Shown: piece after piece, positions 1 to 9,000 of the stretch | Numbering within the stretch: position 1 is the stretch's first letter | Layout of the letters: every line of letters starts with the position of its first letter | Source: Podochytrium sp. JEL0797 | Lineage: Eukaryota > Chytridiomycota > Chytridiomycetes > Chytridiales > Chytriomycetaceae | Direction of reading: 5' to 3' | Length of the DNA: 11,619 bases | NCBI GenBank assembly: GCA_027596195.1 | Contig: JADGJG010000862.1 | Span: forward strand, 1 to 11,619 | The notes under the pieces: generated by a model | What the model saw: the letters and a program-made list of their open reading frames with translations, nothing else | Databases searched by the model: none | Told to the model about the DNA's origin: nothing | Translations under genes and position numbers: made by a program

Positions 1-76
1 TTCTTACCAATTTCGCACCCAATTACCCCCCCCCCCCCCCCCCCCACATCTTAAACTAATTACAAACACAAAACAG
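1..76 (+). other. 3' part of an intron in the nucleoredoxin-like gene, with a poly-C tract
   Basis: The stretch ends in an acceptor (ACAG at 73-76). The reading frame of the downstream exon is open from base 77 and begins in the middle of a conserved domain, so an upstream exon must lie outside the window. The intron contains an uninterrupted run of 20 C at 26-45 and a branch-site-like CTAAT at about 55-59, roughly 20 bases before the acceptor. The junction is phase 0. Confidence 0.75.
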
Positions 77-1420
77 CTCATCCTCCTCGACGCATCCACC
101 GGTGAAATCGCCGTCTCCGGCTTCGGCAACCTCGTGGACAAGGACCCCACGGGAAACCACTTCCCATACCCCGAGAAATCGGCGCGCACGGCCATCGGCC
201 AAGCCACCACCGTCTCCGAACACGACTCCTTCAACGGTAAGACCCTCGCCGTCTACTTTGACGCCACCTCGTTTGCTCCCAAGGTGTGGGGAAAATGTTT
301 TGCCGGGTGCGGCAACGAAACGAATTCGAGCACGCGATATGAATGCGAGCAGTGTGACCACTTTGTGGCCTGCGAGTCTTGCTACACGGACGTTGTGCCC
401 AACTCGCATGACAAGGAACACACGTTCAGGGTTGACGCGTCGCCAGACTACCTCTCCGAATCGTTGGAAACGCGCGACGCGTTGATCAAGGCGTATACCG
501 CGGCTCAAGAGAACGGCGACGCGTTCGAAGTCCTCATGATTTCGTTTGACAAGACCCCCGAGGAGCACGCGGCTCATGCCGCTCAAGTCCCCTGGCCCAC
601 GGTTGCGTTCGACGATAAATTCGCGACCGCGTTTCACCTCGCGAGACTGTATGACCTCGAGTTCAACAAGACGGCTATTGTTGTGTTGGACGCTGCACGT
701 GGACTCATCAACAAGCAAGCCGCGTTGTCGTTCAAGAAGGGCGCTGCGTTCCCGTTCCACCCACTCCGGTTCGTGGACTTTGGCGAGTCCGAGATCAGCA
801 ACAATTTTTCCATTTGGGAAAAACCGAGTTTGCTCGTGTTTTTGGAGGCGACCAAGGAGCCGGAGCAAGTTGCGGCTGTCGAGAGCGTGTTGGGATCCGT
901 TGCTGAGCAGTATTCCCCTGCACCGGCTGGACCGGTAATCTGCACGGACGAGTCTTGTGAGGCTGCACCCGCCACAGAGGCCGACATCATCTTTTTCACA
1001 GTCAAGAAGCAGAATCCGATGGCGGATTGGTTCCGTGACAGTTGTGGGTTGGAAAAGAAGGTCGGGGCACCGGATGCGGCGATTTTCGATTGGACTGGGA
1101 GAGGGTTTTACGGGCTCAAGGGTGATTTGACGGTCGACGCGTTGAAGCAGTTTGTGGAGGATTTCAAGAGTGGCAAGTTGAAGGAGGTGAAGGAGGCTAA
1201 GGAGTTGAAGGAGAAGGAGGCCAAGGAGTTGAAGGAGAAGGAGGAGAAGGAGGAGAAGGAGAAGGCGGATGCGGAAGCTGCTCCCGCTCTTGTTGCTGCG
1301 CCGGCGACTTGGACCAAGACTGTCAAAACCACCACGATCACAACCACGACGATTCAGGATGGTGTCGAGACTAAGGCTCTCAAGACCACCACGGAGACGG
1401 AGTTCAAGCCAAACAACTGA
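77..1420 (+). CDS. Nucleoredoxin-like protein with an embedded ZZ zinc finger (3'-terminal exon, 5' partial)
   Basis: The exon encodes 447 residues and ends at TGA 1418-1420; the N-terminal part is off the left edge. Residues 1-35 match the end of one thioredoxin-like domain (LILLDASTGEI, then a DPTGNHFPYP segment like the nucleoredoxin FPW..P). A second thioredoxin-like domain follows: strand LAVYFDAT near residue 57, FEVLMISFD, PWPTVAFDD and AIVVLD. Between its first strand and first helix sits a ZZ-type zinc finger at about residues 74-115 (CFAGC, then YECEQC, ACESC, HDKEH). A third region with IIFFTV, DAAIFD and ALKQFVEDF matches the C-terminal domain of nucleoredoxins. It ends in a Lys/Glu repeat and a Thr-rich tail. 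The family are thiol-disulfide oxidoreductases, but this domain has SFAPK where WCPPC is expected and FNKTA where the cis-proline GIPTL is expected, so redox activity here is unlikely. Upstream domains could still be active. A binding or scaffold role is inference. Confidence 0.85.
   Translation, partial: LILLDASTGEIAVSGFGNLVDKDPTGNHFPYPEKSARTAIGQATTVSEHDSFNGKTLAVYFDATSFAPKVWGKCFAGCGNETNSSTRYECEQCDHFVACESCYTDVVPNSHDKEHTFRVDASPDYLSESLETRDALIKAYTAAQENGDAFEVLMISFDKTPEEHAAHAAQVPWPTVAFDDKFATAFHLARLYDLEFNKTAIVVLDAARGLINKQAALSFKKGAAFPFHPLRFVDFGESEISNNFSIWEKPSLLVFLEATKEPEQVAAVESVLGSVAEQYSPAPAGPVICTDESCEAAPATEADIIFFTVKKQNPMADWFRDSCGLEKKVGAPDAAIFDWTGRGFYGLKGDLTVDALKQFVEDFKSGKLKEVKEAKELKEKEAKELKEKEEKEEKEKADAEAAPALVAAPATWTKTVKTTTITTTTIQDGVETKALKTTTETEFKPNN
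1193..1264 (+). repeat. In-frame 24-nt tandem repeat encoding Lys/Glu-rich octapeptides
   Basis: Two near-identical 24-base units encode EAKELKEK twice, differing by a T/C at an Ala codon. A third diverged unit encodes EEKEEKEK. The segment should form a highly charged helix, possibly a coiled coil, between the last thioredoxin-like domain and the Thr-rich tail. Such repeats commonly vary in copy number between strains. Confidence 0.85.
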
Positions 1421-1868
1421 TTTGAGTTTGGTGAAAATGCAAAAATAAAGTGCCCCGGTTTTATTTTAATCAACAGCATCTCATTCGTTTCCGAATCCCG
1501 CCGATAACTCCAGGTGAGCCTTCAAAATGGCTCATAAAATTGTAATAACATCGTACGCTAATGGCTTACAAAAAAAAAACGTTGAGGACGCCAAGAGTTA
1601 AGTGCCACTCAGATGGCCCTCACACGGCCCTCACAGCAGCCAAAATTAAGCAAATATATCATTTTGAGGGAACTTTCTCTCCATTGTGGCCATGACATGA
1701 ACAGCTGAATCCAGGATGTCCGAAAAATGGGTCAGTCCTTTGAGAGAATGAAAATTAAAGTTGGTGAGTCGTCATGCACAAGACACAGCCAGTGAGTAAA
1801 GGAATAGCGAAAATAGTTATGAAGTAAGTAATGATTGCGCAGTACTATTCCTATTTTTTTCATGAAAA
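1421..1868. other. Intergenic region between the nucleoredoxin-like and GAF-cyclase-like genes
   Basis: These 448 bases must hold the 3' UTR of the first gene and the promoter and 5' UTR of the second. No long open frame, tRNA or recognisable RNA gene is visible. Small structures are a perfect 6-bp hairpin (TGAGCC 1515-1520 with GGCTCA 1529-1534), an adjacent direct repeat of GGCCCTCACA (1615-1624 and 1626-1635) and an A run near 1570. No clear TATA box was found. An out-of-frame ATG at 1862 lies just before the chosen start at 1869. Confidence 0.6.
1444..1449 (+). terminator. Polyadenylation signal of the nucleoredoxin-like gene
   Basis: A canonical AATAAA lies 24 bases after the TGA stop, followed by a T-rich stretch (GGTTTTATTTTAATC). 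Position and context fit a short 3' UTR. Confidence 0.7.
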
Positions 1869-4800
1869 ATGAACTTCATGGCCATCGACCAAAGTCGCGT
1901 CGCGTCGCCAAAACTCGCTCAAAGCAATTCCCCTGGAGTATCCCGCTCACCATACACCATGTCCAATCTGAGCATGGATCAGTCGCTCAGTCTGAACCCG
2001 CTGCCGACATCACGAAACAACTCTCTGCCCAAACTGCCGACAAATGATTCTCAACAACTGCAGCAGCGGCAACAACAACAACAGCAAATGAACGCGTCTC
2101 AGAATCCGTCACATCAAAAGCTTCAGCAGCCCCCAATGCTGCAGCTTCATATGGCCGCGTCAAACGCGATCTCGCTTCCGTTTTCAGGAAATACCGCGTC
2201 TTTTCCTACATCGGAGGCGCCTCACGCTGTGATCCAATCTACTTGGAGTTTATTTGCATCAATGAGTGATTCTCAAAGGAATCAACTGCTCAAAGGTACC
2301 ATATTTCCAGATCCCAACGCGCTCTGACAATTTTCCTGCATTTCCGCACCCCTCCATCAGGATTGCTCTCCAAATGCTCGTCAAAGCAAGTCGACTTGAT
2401 TTGCACATGCTTGAATTTGAAAATATCCGAGCCCACGCTTCCCGGACATGTACTTGATTCCGTCATTTTGATTTTTCTCGCTCACTCTTTCTCCAAAACA
2501 ACAGGCTCCCACCGTTTTTGCAACCGACGCCGTTGGAAAATTCGCCCCTCAAACACGCGTCGCAACAAGCACGCGTAAATCAACGCGAACACTTCCCGGA
2601 ACCGCTCCCCGCACGCGACAAAAAAGCGCCCAAAACAACTCTAAAGATCCAACCTCGATTCACAACCTCGAATCTTTCTCCATCACAGACGGCGCTGCAT
2701 CCCACCAAGAAATCACAATCTCCAAAACCCCGACCAAAAACATCACCACCACCAACACGGCGTCGACCGAAAACCACTTCACCACCCCGAACCTCTACAT
2801 CAAACTCCTCAACACAACTTACGACCCGACCACGCTCCTCAAACAAGTCAATGCAACCACGAGTCTCGAAACCACACGCACCCTCTTCTCCTTCCTCGTC
2901 TCACGCGCGAGCAAACAACAAAGCATGTTGTCGTGCATGCAATCCCTGAGTCGCGAACCTATCCCGGGAACTATTGAAGCCCTCAACGCTGTTCCTGTCA
3001 CGCAACAACTGCTGCGCTGTGCGCTCGAAATTTGCGGAGCCAAAGAAGCCACATTGTATCGTGTGGATGAAGCCACCGGGGAGGTTACACCCGTTGCGAG
3101 TACATGGGCCGAGAAAGAAGGTGTCGTGGTGGAAGGCTTCGGAATCGGCGAACGTGTGCTCGGAATCGCGCATTTGATGAAGGGGGAGCATGTGAATGTG
3201 TACAACGTGAAGGAAAGCGACATCTACACGGACGAGGCGCATGAGTATTACGGGGTGCGTGGGAAATGTGAGGTGGAGTGTGTGTTGACGATTCCGGTGC
3301 TGATTCGCGGGGTCAAGTTTGTGGGGGCGATTGAGGTGATTAATAAGAGGAGTGATGTGGGGAAGGGGGAAGTGAGTCCGTATTTTAGTGCGGAGGATGA
3401 ACATATGTTGAAGTGTTTGGGGTGCATTTGGACAATTGTGTTGAGTACGGCGAGTGGGGGTGCTGTGGGTGCTGGACATGGAGGACATGGAGGTTCCAAT
3501 AATGGAAAAGGGGCCAAGAGTGATGACATCAAGATGCTCATGAATACGGCGAATTTCATGTCTACGGATATTGATCTGAATGGTTTGGGTTCCCGGCGTG
3601 TCGCTCGTTTTCATCACTTCTGATTTTTTGGTGCAGGTCTCGTTCGCGTCGTGATGCAAACGGCGCAAGAGCTTCTCAATGCGGAGAGATGCGCACTTTT
3701 CATTGTGGATCACAAAAAGAAGGAACTATGGTCATCGGTCGCGGAAGGAGCCGGGGAAATTCGCATTCCCATCAACAAGGGGATTGCTGGTGAGCGCATG
3801 ATTTCTCTATTTCTTGACTGATTCCGGCAATTACAGGATACGTGGCAACAACAGGGGAAGTCTTGAACATTCCAAACGGTTTGTCAAGTCTTACCCACTT
3901 ATCAGAAATGCTAACATATATCAAACCACACAGCATACCAAGACCCCCGCTTCAACCGCTCCGTCGACATCAAAACCGGCTTCTTCACACGCAACATTCT
4001 GTGTGTGCCCATGAGGAGCTCCAAAGGCCAAATCCTCGGTGTGGCACAACTCATCAACAAAATGCCAGACCCCATGATTTTCACATACGACGACGAACAG
4101 CTCCTCGTGGCGTTTGGAGCCTTGGCAGCCTCCACGATTGAAAAGAACATGATATTCCAGGACCTCCAAACCATTCTCGATCAAGTCACCGCATCCGAAC
4201 AGCACTTGTCGAAAATCGTGCAGGGTGTTCCGACCGTGATTATGACGCTTGAGAGTACGGGCAAGCTTGTGAGCATTCATCACCCGGAATTGTTTCATGT
4301 GACGCAAGAACTTGAAGAGCAAATGAAGTACAATTCGTTTGATATTTGGCTCGGGAAACCGAATGCCGCACTCATTGAGGACATTCGACGCGCGTTCAAG
4401 GGCGAGCGGGGTGTATTTGGGCGTAATTATGAACTCGTTCTCAGCGGGAAAGTGTTTGTCGTGAGCTACACAGCCAGCGAAATGATTTCACCCGTGACGG
4501 AGGAGTCCATGGCCAAGGAAGCGAAATTCGCGTTCGAAGAGGACCCCACAGATGACGCCAAAGAAGAAAACAAGAGTGACTCATCGGAAAATGAAGACGA
4601 GGACGCTCCGAAAAGTATCCGGGCAAGCCAAGCCCCCAAGATACGGAATCGGAGAGTCAAAGAAGTGGTGCTGCAGTTTGAAATCATCAGCACCACTGCG
4701 CGAACATGCCAGGCGTTGTTGCAACATATTGAACCGCAGGTTGTTCAGAAACTATTAGAGGATGAGCCGGAATATGGATGGGGCAAAAAAGTGAAGGCCA

Positions 4801-5816
4801 CTGCTGTTTCGATAGATCTGAGAAACTGTGAGATTCGTGTTCATTTTTTTTCCATATCCTTCGATTGTTGATTGTTTGCCAGTTTCCGCTTTGTGCGAAC
4901 GACTGGACGCCAAAAACGCCTTCTTCGTATTGAACCTCTTCCAAAGCGCCGCAAACGACGCGATCCGCGCTACTGGCGGAATTATGGACAAAATATGTAA
5001 CGAAAAGGCTACGGCCTTATTTGGAATCCCAGAGCCCGGAGAGATGGACAGCTCCGCGTCCATTCTGGCCGGTATGAAGTTGTTAAAAGAGCTCGAGGAA
5101 ATCAACAATAAGCTGTACAACTGCCACCTGCCGTTTATCCAAATCGGAATTGGGATTTCAACGGGTTCCGTCCTGTGTGGAATGGTGGAACCAACGGCAA
5201 CGAAATCCGAGTTTGTCATGCTGGGAGAACCCGTGTCCATTGCGACCAAGATTCAGGAAGCTACCAAGATTTATCAGACCAACTTTTTGATTTGCGATAA
5301 AACGCAGAGGGAAATACGCGACCGGTTTCATGTCAAGGAAATTGACAATGTGAGGGTCCGAGGGTATGCTCCGCAAATCACCCTCTATGAAGTTCTTGGG
5401 CCTGCGAATATTGAACTGAACAAGGAAGTTATTGTGAGTCAATTTGAAGTGGGCTGGGGCTTGCCGCTTATCTTTCGGGGCTTTCTTTCGGGGCTTGCTA
5501 TCAATTATTGAAATTGATATCATTTTTCGGGGTGTTTTAGACGTCGACAATATGTTTTGAACTCGGGTTGAGTGAGTACCGGGCGCAAAACTATTCTGTT
5601 GCACAACTGCATTTCAAAAAGGCGATTCAAACAACAGGTTCGAGAGTCATTTTGATATCGTTCCATTTTCAAAGTTACAACTAACTGGTCCCTTGTGATA
5701 AAGATGACGGGCCTTCCAAAATGTTTGTGCAGAGGTGTCAAGGATTTTTGGAAGGAAAGGTCAACATGCCGGCCGATTGGGATGGAAGCTGGTTATTGCC
5801 GGACGGCGGGTTTTAA
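1869..5816 (+). CDS. Tandem GAF-PAS protein with a degenerate class III nucleotidyl cyclase domain
   Basis: Exons 1869-2295, 2361-2449, 2505-3582, 3637-3789, 3837-3878, 3934-4827, 4883-5433, 5541-5637 and 5704-5816 join to 3444 nt, 1147 residues, stop TAA 5814-5816. Order: Gln-rich disordered N-terminus; GAF-A about 328-488; Gly/His linker; GAF-B about 530-675; PAS about 684-782 (FDIWLGKPN); acidic linker 785-825; signalling helix 837-872; cyclase homology domain about 882-1067; helical tail (GLSEYRAQNY, FVQRC). Both GAFs have NK...FX3DE, the hallmark of cyclic-nucleotide-binding GAFs in phosphodiesterases and cyanobacterial CyaB1, whose domain order this matches. The cyclase domain keeps the first metal Asp (891) and a Lys (931) but has Glu935 for the second metal Asp, Val1006 at the purine-selecting position, Ser1013 for the Asn and Lys1017 for the Arg. 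I infer a pseudocyclase or a very weak enzyme. Start chosen for its A at -3; ATG 1878 is a possible alternative. Confidence 0.85.
2052..2087 (+). repeat. Gln-rich CAA/CAG tract in the N-terminus of the cyclase-like protein
   Basis: Twelve codons encode QQLQQRQQQQQQ, using both CAA and CAG with one CTG and one CGG interruption. The surrounding N-terminal 140 residues are Ser, Asn, Pro and Gln rich with no recognisable fold, so this is a disordered region. Confidence 0.85.
3879..3933 (+). other. Intron 5 of the GAF-cyclase-like gene with a consensus branch site
   Basis: This 55-bp GT-AG intron interrupts GAF-B in phase 1. It carries TGCTAAC at 3909-3915, 18 bases before the acceptor AG, matching the fungal branch-site consensus. 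Splicing restores the GAF-B sequence at IPNA/YQDPRFN, typical of this family. The short exon upstream of it (3837-3878) is 42 nt. Confidence 0.85.
5434..5540 (+). other. Intron 7 of the GAF-cyclase-like gene, with a tandem repeat and a hairpin
   Basis: The intron starts with a strong donor GTGAGT and ends TTTTAG, phase 0. At 107 bp it is longer than the other seven introns of the gene (47-66 bp). It contains a 13-nt tandem duplication (CTTTCGGGGCTT at 5472-5483 and 5485-5496). It also holds a perfect 8-bp hairpin, TATCAATT 5499-5506 with AATTGATA 5512-5519 and a 5-nt loop. If retained, translation would run into the intron and stop at TGA 5509-5511 after about 25 extra residues. Confidence 0.8.
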
Positions 5817-6010
5817 ACGCGTATCTAGAAGAAAAAAGCTCGTTATTTGAAAAATTTCATGAAGAAAAAATCAATCAGCAGAGATACAAAAAAGGGGGAC
5901 GTCGCGAAAAAAGGGTTTTTCCAAAAATTCTTGCCAAAAAACAAGGTGTGTTTCGACACGCAGCCAAGTTGCCACGATACCCCGACATTAACACCCACCT
6001 CGCAATAGAT
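5817..6010. other. Short A-rich spacer between the cyclase-like and glycogen phosphorylase genes
   Basis: Only 194 bases separate the TAA of the cyclase-like gene from the ATG of the phosphorylase gene, so terminator and promoter must overlap or adjoin. The stretch is A-rich with several A6-type runs. I see no AATAAA and no clear TATA box. Confidence 0.6.
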
Positions 6011-9000
6011 ATGACTACTTCCGAAAAGCGCAAGAGCGAAATCCGCGTCCACACTGCCGCGAGCGCGTCGGCCCCCAGACCAAGCCAAGGACGCACCCGG
6101 TCTATGACTGGTCCCCCCCCCGTGTCTGCTGGAGCATCTGGCGGTTCCGTGCCCTACTGGAGTGCCGACGAGGCTGCCCTTGAGCGCTGGAACGCCATGA
6201 CCCTCGAAGAGAAGAACGGTGAGGCTTTTTTGTTTACACTCCCTTCCGCTTTCGATCGCACTATTCGATCGCCCCCTCCTTGAATGCAGCGCAGCGAATG
6301 CGCTAGACACACTCCTTCCACTTTTCCATTTCTTTCTCCCATTGCTAATCCTTCTGCTCGTAACTTTCAGACGAGGACTCGATCGCCCGCTCCTTCTGCA
6401 GACACGCCACCAAGACCCTCGCCCGTGGCTCTTACAACATGGACAACTTTGCCGCGTACTACTCGTCCGCACACAGGTAAAGTGCTTGTCGAACATGTTC
6501 ATTTTTCCGCTCGGCGCTTGCCGCTCGCGTCGTCGTTGTGACTCATCATTTCTTATCGTCCGTGTGTAGTGTCCAAGACCGTCTTTTGGACAAATGGAAC
6601 AACACCCAGAACTTCCACTCTGCAAAGAACCCGAAGCGAGCGTACTACATGTCCCTCGAATTCTTGATGGGACGCACGCTTGACAACGCCATGCTCAACA
6701 TGATGGTCAAGCCAAACTTCAAATCCGCCGTCACTGGCCTCGGTTTCAGAATCGAAGATTTGATTGAGGAGGAGATGGATGCCGCTCTCGGAAACGGAGG
6801 ATTGGGTATGTGTGAAATCCAGTTTTTGTTTTGTTCTGCATTTTCGTGTGATATGCCAACACGTGTTTTTTAGGACGTCTTGCTGCTTGTTTCATGGACT
6901 CGTTGGCCACTTTGGATTACCCGGCCTGGGGTTATGGAATCCGTTACCAGTACGGAATCTTCCAGCAGAGAATCATTGACGGTTACCAAACCGAGTTCCC
7001 CGACTACTGGTTGAACTTTGGAAACCCTTGGGAGGTTGAGCGTCTCGATGTCTCGTACGAAGTCCGTTTCCGCGGACATGTCAACAAGATTACCGACGCG
7101 TCTGGCCGTGCCAGATACGTTTGGGAGGTAGGAAAATTTTCTCCGCATGCTTGGGTTTGTTTTGACGTGCAGTTCTGACTCTTTTCGCGTGCGTTTACGT
7201 TCATCAGGGAGGCGAGAAGGTTCTTGCCATTGGTTACGACAACCCCATCCCTGGTTACGACACCAAGAACTGCATCAACATCCGTCTCTGGGGAGCTAAG
7301 CCCAGCAAGGAGTTTGACTTTGCATCCTTCAACGACGGAAACTACGACAAATCTGTCGCCGAGCAGAAGAATGCCGAAAACATCACTGCCGTTTTGTACC
7401 CCAACGACAACCACATGGTCGGAAAGACTCTCCGTTTGAAGCAGCAATACTTCTTTGTCAGCGCCACTCTCCAGGGTTTGTTCGCTGTTCTGTTTCTGCC
7501 AAACTCGTCAACGATGCTAACTGTTTGTTTTCAGATATCATCCGTCGTTTCAAGAAGTCCAACTTGCCATGGAAGGAGTTCCCTAACCAGGTCGCTATCC
7601 AGTTGAACGACACCCACCCAACTTTAGGAATTGCTGAGCTCCAGCGTATCCTCGTTGACGAGGAGAACCTCCTCTGGGACGACGCCTGGGACATTGTCAC
7701 CAAGACTTACTCCTTCACCAACCACACCGTCCTTCCCGAGGCTCTCGAGAGATGGTCTGTTCCTCTCATGCAGGACCTCTTGCCCCGTCTCATGATGGTC
7801 ATCTTCGAAATCAACTTGTACTTCCTCCAGAAGGTCGAGCGTGTGTTCCCAGGAGACCGTGAGCGGTTCGTATTTCTTGTTGGTTGTGCGTGAATTGGCA
7901 ATCGTTTGCTGATTTGTTTCGCATTTCTAGTCTCCGTCGTATGTCCATTGTCGAGGAGGGTCAACCCCAGTACATTCGCATGGCCTTCTTGGCCGTTGTG
8001 GGATCCCACACCGTCAACGGTGTCGCTGCCTTGCACTCTGAGCTTGTCAAGTCCATGCTCTTCCACGACTTTGTCGAGTACTTCGGCGCCGACCACTTCA
8101 CCAACGTCACCAACGGAGTTACTCCCCGTAGATGGTTGCACCAGGCCAACCCCCACTTGTCCAACTTGATTGCCCAGAAGCTTGGAAACGAAAACTTCTT
8201 GAAGCACTTGGACCAGCTCCAGCTGATCAAGAAGTACGCTGACGACGCCGAGTTCCAGAAGCAGTGGATGAACATCAAGCTCAAGAACAAGAAGCGTCTT
8301 GCGGAGCACATCCAGATTCAGTGTGGAATCGAGGTTGACCCTGAGGCCATGTTCGACATTCAGGTTGGTTTGCATGTTTTTTTTTTGAAGTTCTTTTCTC
8401 ACGCGTTTCATTTTTCACTTTGCAGTGCAAGCGTTTCCACGAGTACAAGCGTCAGTTCATGAACATTCTCGGAGTCATTCACCGTTACCACGAGATCAAG
8501 ACCATGTCCCCCGAACAGCTTGCCAAGCAGACCAAGAAGGTTGTCATCTTCTCTGGAAAGAGTGCCCCCGGTTACTACATTGCCAAGCTCATGATCAAGC
8601 TCATCAACAACGTTGCCGCCGTGATCAACGAGGACCCGGCCACCTGTGAATACTTGAAGCTCGTGTTCATCCCCAACTACAACGTTTCTCTTGCTGGTTC
8701 GTTTTCTTTCACGCCTTTTGTTTGCGTGCTAATTTTTGCATCCAGAAATCATTGTGCCTGCCAGTGACATTTCCCAACACATCTCGACCGCCGGTACCGA
8801 AGCCTCTGGTACTTCCAACATGAAGTTCGTGTTGAACGGAGGATTGATTATCGGAACTGTCGATGGTGCCAACATTGAGATTGGCGAGGAAGTTGGCGAG
8901 GAGAACATTTACTTGTTTGGAGTCTTGACGCCTGACGTCGACGATGTCCGCCACAACCAGAGATACCACGCCACCAGCTTGTGCCCGCCTCTCCAGGCCG

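Noticed and set aside
26..45. Poly-C run as a telomere or contig join
   Set aside because: It is not a telomere repeat unit and the flanking sequence behaves as a normal intron end.
56..868. Open frame of 270 codons on the minus strand opposite the nucleoredoxin-like exon
   Set aside because: It mirrors a plus-strand exon with clear domain homology; its translation has no recognisable motif and is Arg/Val rich, as expected from antisense of GC-biased codons.
1511..1635. Small hairpin and direct repeat as a possible RNA gene or transposon remnant
   Set aside because: A 6-bp stem and a 10-nt repeat are too short to distinguish from chance in 448 bases, and no target-site duplication or RNA-gene features accompany them.
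2901..3713. Open frame of 270 codons on the minus strand opposite GAF-A
   Set aside because: It lies antisense to a well-supported GAF domain, crosses an intron of the sense gene and shows no domain.
3583..3936. Apparent frameshifts breaking GAF-B into pieces
   Set aside because: Each break coincides with a GT-AG intron of 47-55 bp, and splicing restores the GAF-B sequence exactly in frame, so this is not a pseudogene.
5735..6010. Upstream in-frame extension of the phosphorylase reading frame into the last cyclase exon
   Set aside because: The frame is open, but the cyclase-like gene uses another frame up to 5816 with conserved residues, and ATG 6011 gives a normal-length phosphorylase.
7707..8411. 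Open frame of 234 codons on the minus strand opposite phosphorylase exons
   Set aside because: Antisense shadow of highly conserved phosphorylase coding sequence; Leu/Val-rich with no family motif.
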